A DNA stretch of 42,203 nucleotides, from NCBI GenBank assembly GCA_022652985.1, contig JALCRY010000015.1, positions 1 through 42,203 of the forward strand, in the 5' to 3' direction. Position numbers and translations under genes: made by a program. The notes under the pieces were generated by a model. It saw only the letters and a list, made by a program, of their open reading frames with translations. It searched no databases and had not been told where the DNA came from. Source of the stretch: Eubacteriaceae bacterium. GTDB lineage: Bacteria > Bacillota > Clostridia > Peptostreptococcales > Anaerovoracaceae. Positions 16,297 through 24,171 of the stretch are shown here, piece by piece; position 1 is the first letter of the stretch; each line of letters begins with the position of its first letter.

Positions 16297-16872
16297 ATGC
16301 ATACAACTATAGTGTACTCGCATCCGTGGAACGGAAGTTTCAACAAGGCTATACTGACCAGTGCCGCTGATGCGCTCAATAAAAGCGAAAAAGAACTTTT
16401 CCTGATCGATTTATATCGTGACGGTTTCGATCCGCTGATGACGCGTTCCGAACTGGAACATTTCAGTAATGGAGAGGCGATCGACTCTATGGTCGCTCAG
16501 TACCAGATGATCCTTAAGAACACGGACGAGATTATTTTTATTTTCCCTATCTGGTGGCATAACGCACCTGCTATGCTCCGCGGATTCCTCGATAAAGTTA
16601 TGCTCAAAGGCGCTGCATATAACGAAGAGGGCAACAAGATGATCCCTATCTGGAACATCGAGAAGACTCTTGTCATAACGACATCTGAAGCCACGACTGA
16701 TACGCTCAGGAACGACTGCGGAAACCCTATCGAAGGTACATTCATCAATGCTACCCTCAAAGGCCTCGGCATGTACAACGGAGAATGGCTGAACTGCGGA
16801 CATATCAAGGAAACAACAGATCAGGAACGTGCAGAGTTCCTTAAGGAAGTCGAAAAAGCAGTCGTCAGATAA
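16297..16872 (+). CDS. NAD(P)H-dependent oxidoreductase, flavodoxin-like fold
   Basis: A 191-residue FMN/FAD quinone-reductase-type enzyme (MdaB/KefF/NQO-like). It starts with the flavin-binding SHPWNGSFNKAIL, then LIDLYRDGFDPLM, and has the characteristic IIFIFPIWWHNAPAMLRGFL block, which positions the isoalloxazine ring. It probably reduces quinones or xenobiotics by two-electron transfer. AGGAGG lies six bases before the ATG. It stands alone, diverging from mscL. Confidence 0.93.
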   Translation: MHTTIVYSHPWNGSFNKAILTSAADALNKSEKELFLIDLYRDGFDPLMTRSELEHFSNGEAIDSMVAQYQMILKNTDEIIFIFPIWWHNAPAMLRGFLDKVMLKGAAYNEEGNKMIPIWNIEKTLVITTSEATTDTLRNDCGNPIEGTFINATLKGLGMYNGEWLNCGHIKETTDQERAEFLKEVEKAVVR

Positions 16873-16891
16873 TACCGGCATCCGGTATTAT
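16869..16891 (+). terminator. Hairpin after the oxidoreductase gene
   Basis: ATAATACCGG (16869-16878) pairs with CCGGTATTAT (16882-16891) around a three-base loop, starting at the stop codon. The T-run is short, so it is a weak intrinsic terminator. A second long-loop hairpin, GAGACTG/CAGTCTC followed by TTTT, ends at 16980. Confidence 0.55.
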
Positions 16892-17020
16892 TCGCTGCTG
16901 CAGAATACAATTAGATATTGCATTTAGAACACGAGACTGCCGCATCAATGGAAACGATCACATTATGCACAGTCTCTTTTCGTGCGCCTGTTTTCCCGGC
17001 CGGAAATCAGACTGCTGACA

Positions 17021-18121
17021 TCACTGGTTCTTTACGGACACCTGATCCTGACCTGATCCGCTTTCCGTCTCAGGATCCGCATCTGTATCCGCTGCGCTCC
17101 CCGTGCCGTTCCGGACAGTATTTCCGCTGTTCCCGCGGTTCCCGCTGTTCGAATGACCGCTGTTCCCGCCGTGTGAACGTCTGCTGCTTTTGCCGGAATT
17201 CGAGCTGCTGCCGGAGCCCGGATCTTTTTCTGTTCCCGAGCCTGCGCCTGTGCCCGCACCGGAACCTGAACCGGAGCCGGAACCTGCGCCGGTGCTGCCC
17301 GGATTATTTCCCGCCGCACTGCCGCTGCCGGAACCGCTGCTGTTTCCGGAACCGCTGCCGTTATTTTCGTTCCCGGACTTTCCGCCGTTGATATTCCTGT
17401 CTTTTTTTATCATATCTCTGACCGGTCCGCATCCCGCATCGGAGACTTCATCTGCGGCCTTCCGGCTGCCGGAGATCTCGCGGTTGTTTTTTCCGGTTAT
17501 TTTCTTGGCCACCTGAAGGCGCCCTGTGCTTATGCCGAGCTCCTTAGCCGTTTCTCGGTCATCTATGGTCGCCTGTTCGACATCGACCGTCACTTTTTTG
17601 TCAGCCTTAGCCTCCGCGCCGGCTGACAGGGACTTCGTCAGCGTATCGGCACGCGATTTGCTCCTGGAGGCGACGGACACTATCACATAGCCGGAAGTGC
17701 CTTTTTTCAGATAGTCGCTGTCCGCCATTACTTCCATCGTGAGCTCCACCGCCCCGGTCACGGAACTGCCGCGGACCCCGCGCTTCTCGAGCTCGTCCGT
17801 TACTGCCTCCGCTTCTTTGTTCAGAGCCTCTGTCCCGATAACTGTATCAAAGAAATTGACCTTGTATTCGATCGACGGGTTGACGTCGACAGTCACATAC
17901 GAATAAGGCGTGACCGCCGCTTTGACTGTCAGGCTGCCGCACGCGACCAGCACGAATGCCGCACACGCCGCGAGGATCTTCTTCACCGCGGTCCTGCGCG
18001 CACCGGAAGAAAGCTCGATCGTGTCGCCGACCGCGCATCTGCGCTGAACTTTGACGAACTCGCCGTTCTCTGTGAGGACCGCGGCGGTGCCGTTTTTGAT
18101 TTCAACTACTATGCCTTTCAT
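17021..18121 (-). CDS. rsgI: RsgI-type anti-sigma-I factor with Gly/Ser-rich extracellular tail
   Basis: A 366-residue single-pass membrane protein paired with sigma-I. The cytoplasmic anti-sigma domain (about 1-45) starts MKGIVVEIKNGTAAVLTENG. A membrane helix lies at about 47-68. The RsgI extracytoplasmic domain includes YVTVDVNPSIEYKVN, the family hallmark, up to about 210. The last ~110 residues are a low-complexity Gly/Ser/Asn linker with no carbohydrate-binding or hydrolase module, unlike many clostridial RsgI proteins. It overlaps the sigI stop by four bases. It presumably holds sigma-I inactive until an outside signal causes cleavage. Confidence 0.9.
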   Translation of the reverse strand: MKGIVVEIKNGTAAVLTENGEFVKVQRRCAVGDTIELSSGARRTAVKKILAACAAFVLVACGSLTVKAAVTPYSYVTVDVNPSIEYKVNFFDTVIGTEALNKEAEAVTDELEKRGVRGSSVTGAVELTMEVMADSDYLKKGTSGYVIVSVASRSKSRADTLTKSLSAGAEAKADKKVTVDVEQATIDDRETAKELGISTGRLQVAKKITGKNNREISGSRKAADEVSDAGCGPVRDMIKKDRNINGGKSGNENNGSGSGNSSGSGSGSAAGNNPGSTGAGSGSGSGSGAGTGAGSGTEKDPGSGSSSNSGKSSRRSHGGNSGHSNSGNRGNSGNTVRNGTGSAADTDADPETESGSGQDQVSVKNQ

Positions 18122-18795
18122 CCGTTGAGTGCCTTCCTGATACTGTCCAGATATTCCGCCAGCACCGGATACTCGCCCGAGAGTATCACGGCCGCTGCTA
18201 TTATATATTTTCTGTGTCTGTCGATTATCTTCCGGGAGACACGGCTCCCGAGCTCCAGTTCTTTCACCGGCAGCTGCTTTGTGCGCTTCAGCTTATCCAT
18301 AAGCTCCGGCGACTTCAGCAGCATAGCTACAAGCTCCGTGCATGCCTGTTTTGTTTTCCGCGCCTTCGGCGAGCATTCCGTGAGATCAAAAAATGAAAAT
18401 CCGTAAGATCTCAACACCTCGTTCGCAGCTTCTATTTCATCCCCGGCGGACGGAGTCTCAGCTTCGGCGCTTTTACGCAGCAACTCTCCCTGTATCCCCG
18501 CATTGACCGATTCATCGTCGACGCTTCCGTCCATGCCCCACGGTTCCACAGGTATCTCCTCGCCGTATTTCTGACCTCGCCGCATCTCGTCGATGATGCG
18601 CCGCCTGATGACCATCGCCGCAAACGAGTGGAAACTGCCTTTCGACTCGTCGTACGCCTCCGCGGCCTCAGTAAAAGCAAGGAGAGCGACCGACCATTCG
18701 TCATCGCTCTCCGTAATAAACTTCCCGGAGCATTTAGACGCGCATCGGAGAATGAACTGTCTATTTTCTTGTATTAATTCCTCTATGTCCTTCAA
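18118..18795 (-). CDS. sigI: RNA polymerase sigma factor, SigI type
   Basis: A 225-residue sigma-70-like factor. Region 2 reads SVALLAFTEAAEAYDESKGS then FHSFAAMVIRRRIIDEMRR. The C-terminal SigI-specific domain includes VKELELGSRVSRKIIDRHRK and YIIAAAVILSGEYP, which is diagnostic. The start is TTG 18795, six bases after GGAGG. In Bacillus sigma-I responds to heat and envelope stress; in cellulolytic clostridia it controls polysaccharide-degrading enzymes. Nearby secreted proteins (18871-21032) are candidate targets here. Confidence 0.93.
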   Translation of the reverse strand: MKDIEELIQENRQFILRCASKCSGKFITESDDEWSVALLAFTEAAEAYDESKGSFHSFAAMVIRRRIIDEMRRGQKYGEEIPVEPWGMDGSVDDESVNAGIQGELLRKSAEAETPSAGDEIEAANEVLRSYGFSFFDLTECSPKARKTKQACTELVAMLLKSPELMDKLKRTKQLPVKELELGSRVSRKIIDRHRKYIIAAAVILSGEYPVLAEYLDSIRKALNG

Positions 18796-18835
18796 CCCTG
18801 ACCTCCGACGTCTGAATGCCGCAATAATTTCTTAA

Positions 18836-18864
18836 ACTATATAGCATTTATCGGTCGAGGTCAA
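18836..18864 (-). promoter_or_regulatory. Sigma-A-type promoter of sigI-rsgI
   Basis: TTGACC (18859-18864) and TATAGT (18836-18841) are separated by 17 bases, each one mismatch from consensus. It sits immediately downstream of the stop codon of the preceding beta-helix gene. Confidence 0.75.
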
Positions 18865-18870
18865 TGCCGC

Positions 18871-20049
18871 TTATTTGCCTGTGTACAGAGTACCGTTCAC
18901 ATAGAGATCATGTCCGTTCGTATCTATTTTGCCGTTGTTCGTCAGGCTCGAAATGAAGGTGTCGCCTGTCAGGGTCCATTTGCATCCCGAGGCCACCGAT
19001 ACCGATACCGTACCGCTCTGGCCGGCTGTGTTGATCTTGCCGCTGTAGGATGACCTGCTCTGCAGATCGAGTGCGAGCGATGATGATGAATCGACAGTAA
19101 CAGTTCCCTTCAGCTTCTGGCCGACTGCCTTAAGAGTCACATTGCCGCCGTTGCTGCCTGCTGTTCCCCAGTTGTCAGCGCTCTCTGTCAGAAGCATGCC
19201 GTCATCGAGATTCAGTTCCGCGTCTTTAAGCGTGATCGTGCAGGTCGTGTTCGTGACATGGAACATCGCGCCGCTCTTCGAGGTCATCGTGCCGCCGTTC
19301 ATGGTGAATGCCGAAGCTCCCGTCGAAGCGTCGCCCGACATCGACTGATAGATCAGGACATTATTGAGATATTTCGCCTGGCCGTTCTTCGTCGTGTTGC
19401 TGCCGGTAACATTGCACTTGTTCAGCGTAATGCTGTTGGCGCCTTCAATGACCATAGCCTCTGACTTCGTTGAAGTAAGTTTGGCACCGGTTACGTCGAT
19501 ATCCGCTGTCGAATAGATCACCGGAGAACCTGTTCCTGAAGTCTTGTATGTGCCCTTGGTCACATTGACATCGCCGCCGCCTCTGTCTGACCTTATTGCC
19601 GCCGAGGAATTGCCGTATGTTCTGACCGTGAGGTATTTCGCGTTCATAGTACCGCCGCCCGTCGTCATTATCCCGCCGGAATTGTTCGACTTTGTTTTTA
19701 TCTTTGTCTTATATACGTCGACCGTAGTTCCGCTCCCGTACGAAAAGACGCCGTTCGCGTGGCTCCCGTTCGTATAGACGTATGAGTTCTTAAGATTCAG
19801 AGTGCCGCCGTTCGTTACGAGTACTGCTGCATTCGTTCCGTAGAAATCAGCGTCTTCAGAGCTGCTGTTTCCGGTCTTCTTTACCTTGGCCTTGCTGATC
19901 GTTTTCGTGACTCCGCTGACGAGTATCGCGTGCCCGCCGCTCGAACTGTCCGAATATGATGCCGCGTGAGCATATACCGGAGTCATGCATACCGCAACTG
20001 CGATGGCCAGTGCAGCCGCAGCATATCTTCTGAGTAATGTTTTTTCCAT
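18871..20049 (-). CDS. Secreted repeat-rich protein, probable right-handed beta-helix
   Basis: I do not recognise a named family. The 392-residue product has a signal peptide (residues about 1-30, ending near YAHAA). A body of short beta-strand turns follows, rich in Thr, Ser, Gly and Asn, with recurring patterns such as GGTLNLKNSYVYTNGSHANG, GGGTMNAKYLTVRTYGNSSA and GGDVNVTKGTYKTSG. This rhythm is typical of parallel beta-helix proteins such as pectate-lyase-like or adhesin-like proteins. No catalytic motif or sorting signal is visible. ATG 20049 lies seven bases after GAGGAGG; a GTG one codon earlier is possible. Confidence 0.75.
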   Translation of the reverse strand: MEKTLLRRYAAAALAIAVAVCMTPVYAHAASYSDSSSGGHAILVSGVTKTISKAKVKKTGNSSSEDADFYGTNAAVLVTNGGTLNLKNSYVYTNGSHANGVFSYGSGTTVDVYKTKIKTKSNNSGGIMTTGGGTMNAKYLTVRTYGNSSAAIRSDRGGGDVNVTKGTYKTSGTGSPVIYSTADIDVTGAKLTSTKSEAMVIEGANSITLNKCNVTGSNTTKNGQAKYLNNVLIYQSMSGDASTGASAFTMNGGTMTSKSGAMFHVTNTTCTITLKDAELNLDDGMLLTESADNWGTAGSNGGNVTLKAVGQKLKGTVTVDSSSSLALDLQSRSSYSGKINTAGQSGTVSVSVASGCKWTLTGDTFISSLTNNGKIDTNGHDLYVNGTLYTGK

Positions 20050-20075
20050 CACTACACCTCCTCTTTTCTATATAT

Positions 20076-20105
20076 TTCGCAGAGGAAGGCCTAAAAAAAG
20101 GGGTC
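20076..20105 (-). promoter_or_regulatory. Possible sigma-I promoter upstream of the beta-helix gene
   Basis: On the minus strand GACCCC (20100-20105) followed by Ts precedes CGAA (20076-20079), with about 18-20 bases between. ACCCC-type -35 and CGAA -10 elements are known for sigma-I promoters. The ACCCC part also belongs to the preceding terminator, so this could be coincidence. Confidence 0.35.
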
Positions 20106-20126
20106 GGAGTGAAATCACTCCAGCCC
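20092..20126 (-). terminator. Terminator of the GH114-like gene
   Basis: TCACTCC (20115-20121) and GGAGTGA (20106-20112) form a tight stem, extended by CCC/GGG pairing outside it. TTTTTTT follows on the minus strand (20093-20099). The stem overlaps the stop codon. Confidence 0.8.
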
Positions 20127-21032
20127 GATAGAATCCGCTATATAATATTGCCAGCCGTTTTTCGCGCACTGCTTTCTGATTTTCGCCTTCAGCGCGCTGC
20201 TCTTCGTATATTCGAGCAGATATATTTTCGCGCCCTTCGCGCCGGCCTCCTTCAGCCTGTGCACATAGTACCGCGTATCGGCTTTTTTCTGCACGCCGAA
20301 CTTTCCGTTCCCGCTGTAAGACCGTATCCTGCTGTACACGCTCTCCTGGTTCACGGCTGTAAATGCGTCCGTCACCGTGCTCCGCCCTTTCATGTATCTG
20401 TGAGCGAAGGTATCGCCGCCGTTCAGCACCACGTCTTTTCCGGTTGCTCTTAGTTCGCGCAGTATCTGCACGAGCCCGCTGTATATCCCCTCTTTTTTAT
20501 ACTTGTAATATACGTCGCTGTTGTCGCAGAAGAATCCGTCGACTCCCATGGCGAGATATTTTTCCGCCAGATCACCGGTCACGAACTTCTGCCACGCCTC
20601 ATCTGAAACATCGACCCACTGCTCATCCGGCCAGTTTTCATATCTGCCGAGGCAGTCGCTTTTCCAGTCACGGTAATACGTTCGGTAATTCTCGACTGCA
20701 CCGATGTTGATATAAGTGTAGACCGTGTGTCCCGCCGCGTGCAGCTTGCTTATCGTGTCCTTTGTGATCCCTGTGCAGGCCGTATCGGCATCGATGACGA
20801 CAATGCGGTAATCCTTCACGCGCTTCAATATCACGGCATCCGCGCCGTCCGAAGACGTCCCGCTGCCGAGGCCGAGAAACACGCCGTACGGGTGCGTGAA
20901 ATGCGCCGGCGCCGCAGCCGCGTGCGCATCAGCAGAACCCCCGAGACCGAAACGTTCCGCGAGTCCGAACACGACCGAAACGATCAGGATCATTACTGCA
21001 AGCAGAATTACGATCCTCGCCGCTTTCTTCAT
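20115..21032 (-). CDS. Secreted/anchored GH114-like glycosidase (endo-alpha-1,4-polygalactosaminidase type)
   Basis: A 305-residue TIM-barrel protein with an N-terminal membrane or signal segment (VILLAVMILIVSVVFGL). The barrel shows the GH114 pattern: VVIDADT after strand 1, then YTYINIGAVENYRTYY, WVDVSDEAW, MGVDGFFCDNSDVY with the likely catalytic Asp residues, and FTAVNQESVYSR. Characterised members cut polygalactosamine-type polymers, such as those of biofilms; this substrate is unproven here. It starts one base after the cytidylate-kinase-like gene ends, so the two are co-transcribed. Confidence 0.85.
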   Translation of the reverse strand: MKKAARIVILLAVMILIVSVVFGLAERFGLGGSADAHAAAAPAHFTHPYGVFLGLGSGTSSDGADAVILKRVKDYRIVVIDADTACTGITKDTISKLHAAGHTVYTYINIGAVENYRTYYRDWKSDCLGRYENWPDEQWVDVSDEAWQKFVTGDLAEKYLAMGVDGFFCDNSDVYYKYKKEGIYSGLVQILRELRATGKDVVLNGGDTFAHRYMKGRSTVTDAFTAVNQESVYSRIRSYSGNGKFGVQKKADTRYYVHRLKEAGAKGAKIYLLEYTKSSALKAKIRKQCAKNGWQYYIADSIGLE

Positions 21033-21033
21033 T

Positions 21034-21663
21034 TTATCTTTCGTCTACGGGCCTGTCCTGGTGACTCAGGATGTCCTGGATTATCGACACTGTGTCATTG
21101 ATCTTGAACAGTCCTGTGTTGAGGCAGACGTCGTAGCTCCCCATGTCGTTCCACTTCTGCGATGTGTAGAAGTTGTAATATGAAGCGCGCTCCTTGTCGA
21201 TCTTTCTGATCCTTTTGCGCGCGTCTTCTTCCGAAAGGTTTTCTCTCGACATGACGACCTTCACGCGCGTTTCGAGCGGTGAATACAGGAAAATACGCAT
21301 TACTTTATCGTATTCCTGCAGCACATAATCCGCGCACCGGCCGATGATGACGCACGGTCCCTCGGACGCGACTTCTTTTATGGCCTTGTCGAACGCCGCT
21401 TCAATGTCGGTCCCGACCTGATCCGCAGGTCCGGTCGTGTAGCCGAACGAATAAGGATCCATGGCCATCGCATACAGCAGGCGCTTCGGTTTTTCGTCGA
21501 AATCCTCAAAGATCCCTTCGTTGAGTCCGCTGTCCTGCGCCGCCTTGACCAGAAGTTCCTTGTCGTAATACGGTATGCCTTCGCGTCTTGCCAGCTCGAT
21601 GCCGACATCTCTGCCGCCCGATCCGTACTGACGTCCTATCGTTATAACTGTGCTCTTAACCAT
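21034..21663 (-). CDS. Cytidylate kinase-like protein
   Basis: A 209-residue P-loop kinase of the cytidylate-kinase-2 family, common in clostridia. The nucleotide-binding loop GRQYGSGGRDVG lies at about 10-21, GPCVIIGRCADYVL in the middle, and the lid-like RKRIRKIDKERASYYNFYT after it. Genuine CMP kinase activity has rarely been shown for this branch, so the substrate is uncertain. First gene of a two-gene unit with the GH114-like protein. Confidence 0.88.
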   Translation of the reverse strand: MVKSTVITIGRQYGSGGRDVGIELARREGIPYYDKELLVKAAQDSGLNEGIFEDFDEKPKRLLYAMAMDPYSFGYTTGPADQVGTDIEAAFDKAIKEVASEGPCVIIGRCADYVLQEYDKVMRIFLYSPLETRVKVVMSRENLSEEDARKRIRKIDKERASYYNFYTSQKWNDMGSYDVCLNTGLFKINDTVSIIQDILSHQDRPVDER

Positions 21664-21689
21664 CTTGTACCTCTTTCTGTATTTTTACT

Positions 21690-21698
21690 ATTATATCA
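21690..21698 (-). promoter_or_regulatory. Extended -10 promoter of the cytidylate-kinase-like gene
   Basis: TGATATAAT on the minus strand (21690-21698) is a full extended -10 element. The transcript would begin about 20 bases before the ATG. A convincing -35 is lacking. Confidence 0.5.
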
Positions 21699-21724
21699 TG
21701 CCGAAGCCCGTGTGCAAATTATTA

Positions 21725-21733
21725 TGATATAAT
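21725..21733 (+). promoter_or_regulatory. Extended -10 promoter of the transketolase genes
   Basis: TGATATAAT at 21725-21733 is an extended -10 element about 35 bases before the first transketolase ATG. It mirrors the same sequence on the opposite strand at 21690-21698. Confidence 0.5.
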
Positions 21734-21767
21734 AGGTCTGCATGAACACTGTAAAGGAGGAACTACC

Positions 21768-22607
21768 ATGGATACCATACAGCTTGCAGAGCAATGCCGG
21801 ACGATGCGGACCGACATAGTCACTATGCTGAACAGGGCGGGGTCCGGCCATCCGGGCGGCTCGCTTTCTTCCGTCGAACTCATCGCCTGCCTTTATTTCG
21901 GCGGCGTGCTGAAGTACGACCCGCACGATCCGGAATGGGCAGAACGCGACAGATTCATTCTTTCGAAAGGCCACGCGGCGCCGGTCATATACAGCGCGCT
22001 TGCGCGGGCGGGGTATTACAGCACCGATGAATTATCTCATCTGCGGCGGCTCGATGCGATGCTGCAGGGGCACCCTCATGCGGCAAGGATCCCGGGTTTC
22101 GAATGTTCCGCCGGTTCGCTCGGTCAGGGGCTTTCGGTCTCGAACGGTCTGGCGCTGGCGTTCAGGGCGCGCGGCATGAGCAGCCGCGTCTACTGCCTCA
22201 TGGGCGACGGCGAGCTGCAGGAAGGCCAGGTCTGGGAAGCGGTAATGACGGCGTCCCAGCACGGTCTGGACAATGTCTGCGCTATGGTCGACTTCAACCA
22301 TGTGCAGCTTGACGATACAGTTGAAAACATCAAATCACTGGGCGATCTCGCGCGCAAGTTCGCCGACTTCGGCTGGCACGCGATAGAGATCGACGGTCAC
22401 GATATCGCGGCGGTAATGTCCGCCTACAAGGCCGCAGCGGCCTGCAAGGGCAGACCTTCTGTCATCATCGCCGACACGATAAAAGGCAAAGGCGTTTCGT
22501 TCATGGAAGGAGATCCGGCCTGGCACGGCACCGCGCCGAACGATGAACAGCTTGCGCAGGCGCTCGCGGATATCCGCAGCGGATACGGTTTTAAGGAGGT
22601 GCAGTAA
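21768..22607 (+). CDS. Transketolase, N-terminal subunit
   Basis: A 279-residue half of a split transketolase, which moves two-carbon ketol units in the pentose phosphate pathway. It holds the thiamine-diphosphate/Mg site: GSGHPGGSLSSVEL near the N-terminus, SAGSLGQGLSVSNGLALAFR, and the GDGELQEGQVWEA...VDFNHVQLDD cofactor motif. AAAGGAGG precedes the ATG. The stop overlaps the next gene's start by one base (TAATG), giving one translational unit. Confidence 0.95.
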   Translation: MDTIQLAEQCRTMRTDIVTMLNRAGSGHPGGSLSSVELIACLYFGGVLKYDPHDPEWAERDRFILSKGHAAPVIYSALARAGYYSTDELSHLRRLDAMLQGHPHAARIPGFECSAGSLGQGLSVSNGLALAFRARGMSSRVYCLMGDGELQEGQVWEAVMTASQHGLDNVCAMVDFNHVQLDDTVENIKSLGDLARKFADFGWHAIEIDGHDIAAVMSAYKAAAACKGRPSVIIADTIKGKGVSFMEGDPAWHGTAPNDEQLAQALADIRSGYGFKEVQ

Positions 22608-23566
22608 TGTCAGATTTAAAGATGATACCGATGCGCGACGGTTACGGCAATGCGCTCCTTAAGCTGTGCGCGTCGAATGAACGCGTAATGGTTCTTGACG
22701 CGGATGTCGCCAAATCGACGCGGACGGACTGGATAAAGGAAAAATATCCGGATAGATTTATTGATATGGGGATCTCCGAGCAGGATATGGTCGGCACCGC
22801 ATCCGGCATGGCGCTCGGCGGAATGATCCCGTTCTGCAGCACTTACGGCGTATTTCTCGCCGGCAGAGCGTGGGACCAGATACGGACCACCGTCTGCTAC
22901 AACAAACTCAATGTGAAACTTGCCGGCGCACATGCCGGTCTTTCAGTGGGCAAAGACGGCGCTACTCATCAGGCGCTTGAAGATGTCGCCATCATGAGAA
23001 CGCTTCCGAATATGACGGTGATCGTTCCCTGCGATGCCGTCGAAACCGAAAAAGCGACCCTCGCGGCCGCAGCCATGGAAGGTCCCTGCTTCATCCGCTT
23101 CGGACGCGAAGCCGTCCCTGTGATCACCGACGAAAAAACGCCTTTCCGCATCGGCAGGGCGCGTCTCGTGACCGGATACGATCCCGAAGACATGAAGCAC
23201 GATTCCGACTGCGTAGTATTTGCCAACGGCCCGCTCGTCCATGAGGCGGTCCTGGCGGCTGCTTCACTGGCCGCAGAAGACATTCACATCACCGTCTATG
23301 ACCTGCATACCGTGAAGCCTCTCGACTGCACGACAGTCATCGCCGCCGCCGAAAAAGCCGGCCGCGTCGTAACGGCCGAAGAACATCAGAAAGCCGGCGG
23401 CATGGGCAGCGCCGTCGCCGAATGCCTGGCCGAACACTGTCCTGTCCCTATGCGCATTATAGGCGTCGACGATACCTTCGGAGAATCCGGCACCCCTGAC
23501 GAACTCTACGACAGATATGGCCTCCGCGCCGTGAACATCGAGGCCGCGGTCAAAAACCTGCTGTAG
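22607..23566 (+). CDS. Transketolase, C-terminal subunit
   Basis: A 319-residue partner of the upstream subunit. It supplies the pyrimidine-binding domain, with DADVAKSTR, the catalytic Glu region DMGISEQDMVGTASGMALGG, and AHAGLSVGKDGATHQALEDV. The C-terminal domain follows, with TAEEHQKAGGMGSAVAECLA. In clostridia lacking the oxidative branch this enzyme provides pentoses and erythrose 4-phosphate, the latter feeding aromatic synthesis. GGAGG lies at the end of the preceding gene. Confidence 0.95.
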   Translation: MSDLKMIPMRDGYGNALLKLCASNERVMVLDADVAKSTRTDWIKEKYPDRFIDMGISEQDMVGTASGMALGGMIPFCSTYGVFLAGRAWDQIRTTVCYNKLNVKLAGAHAGLSVGKDGATHQALEDVAIMRTLPNMTVIVPCDAVETEKATLAAAAMEGPCFIRFGREAVPVITDEKTPFRIGRARLVTGYDPEDMKHDSDCVVFANGPLVHEAVLAAASLAAEDIHITVYDLHTVKPLDCTTVIAAAEKAGRVVTAEEHQKAGGMGSAVAECLAEHCPVPMRIIGVDDTFGESGTPDELYDRYGLRAVNIEAAVKNLL

Positions 23567-23633
23567 CATACGGCGAGTGTCGAAGATCCGGGGCGCTGAC
23601 GCTGGCGATCCGGGACGTAAATATGGTGAATTC

Positions 23634-23818
23634 GAAATAAGGTACCAAACCCGCTGAAAAAGTTTTTTTGGTACCTTATCCAATGGGCTGCAGCGATTGA
23701 ACAATTGCTCACACCGCGAAATCGCCGGTATTCGAGTGAGTTAGACCCGGCTAACCGTGACAAACCCATTGCTTAAGGTACCATTTCTTCAAATAATTCC
23801 ATTTTGGTACCGTATTTC
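23634..23818. repeat. Nested-palindrome repeat element, copy B (inverted relative to A)
   Basis: This copy is 185 bases long, like copy A, and matches its reverse complement. Hairpin arms are AAGGTACCA (23639-23647) with TGGTACCTT (23669-23677) on the left, and AAGGTACCA (23775-23783) with TGGTACC (23805-23811) on the right. The core CAATGGGCTGCAGCGATTGA starts at 23681 and CCCATTG lies at 23765-23771. Like copy A it lies downstream of a plus-strand gene. The region 23567-24171 holds no gene: only this element, the bidirectional terminator and the 38-bp repeats. Confidence 0.8.
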
Positions 23819-23924
23819 AAAATTCGCTTAAATATCAGTGTTTCTGAGTGAGGCCAAGTATCAGTATTTCCATGTATCTACATATACCATGCCACTGATT
23901 ATAGACAAATGTTAAAAAAGGAAA

Positions 23925-23970
23925 AGACTGCGGCATCGGGGAACGACCCTGATGCCGCAGTCTATTTTTA
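23925..23970. terminator. Strong bidirectional terminator
   Basis: A 13-bp perfect stem, AGACTGCGGCATC (23925-23937) with GATGCCGCAGTCT (23951-23963), has inner GGG/CCC pairing. It is followed by ATTTTTAT on the plus strand and by TTTTCCTTTTTT on the minus strand. It would stop transcripts from both the transketolase and aquaporin sides. Confidence 0.88.
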
Positions 23971-24012
23971 TACTTTATATTTCCGATATGATCGGCGGGA
24001 TGCCTGTCATTT

Positions 24013-24134
24013 GTTCACCGCCTCATTATCGGCGATGTGCCAGGCTATTCGTTCGCCGCCTCATTATCGGCGATGTGCCAGGCTATTTGTTCGCCGCCTC
24101 ATTATCGGCGATGTGCCAGGCTATTCGTTCGCCG
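24013..24134. repeat. Three tandem copies of a 38-bp unit
   Basis: Units at 24013-24050, 24051-24088 and 24089-24126 are almost identical, with an eight-base partial fourth. Each contains CCTCATTATCGGCGATGTGC. There is no spacer variation, so it is not a CRISPR array. The repeats lie between the terminator and the aquaporin stop codon. Confidence 0.85.
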
Positions 24135-24171
24135 GTTCTTTGTCCGTGCATTTGTCCAGGCATTGGGCCGG

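Noticed and set aside
17190..17516. Plus-strand ORF rich in Pro and Glu
   Set aside because: It is the antisense of the Gly/Ser-rich tail of RsgI; there is no ribosome site and no family resemblance.
24013..24134. Regularly spaced repeats that could suggest a CRISPR array
   Set aside because: The units are direct tandem copies with no variable spacers, and no cas genes are near.
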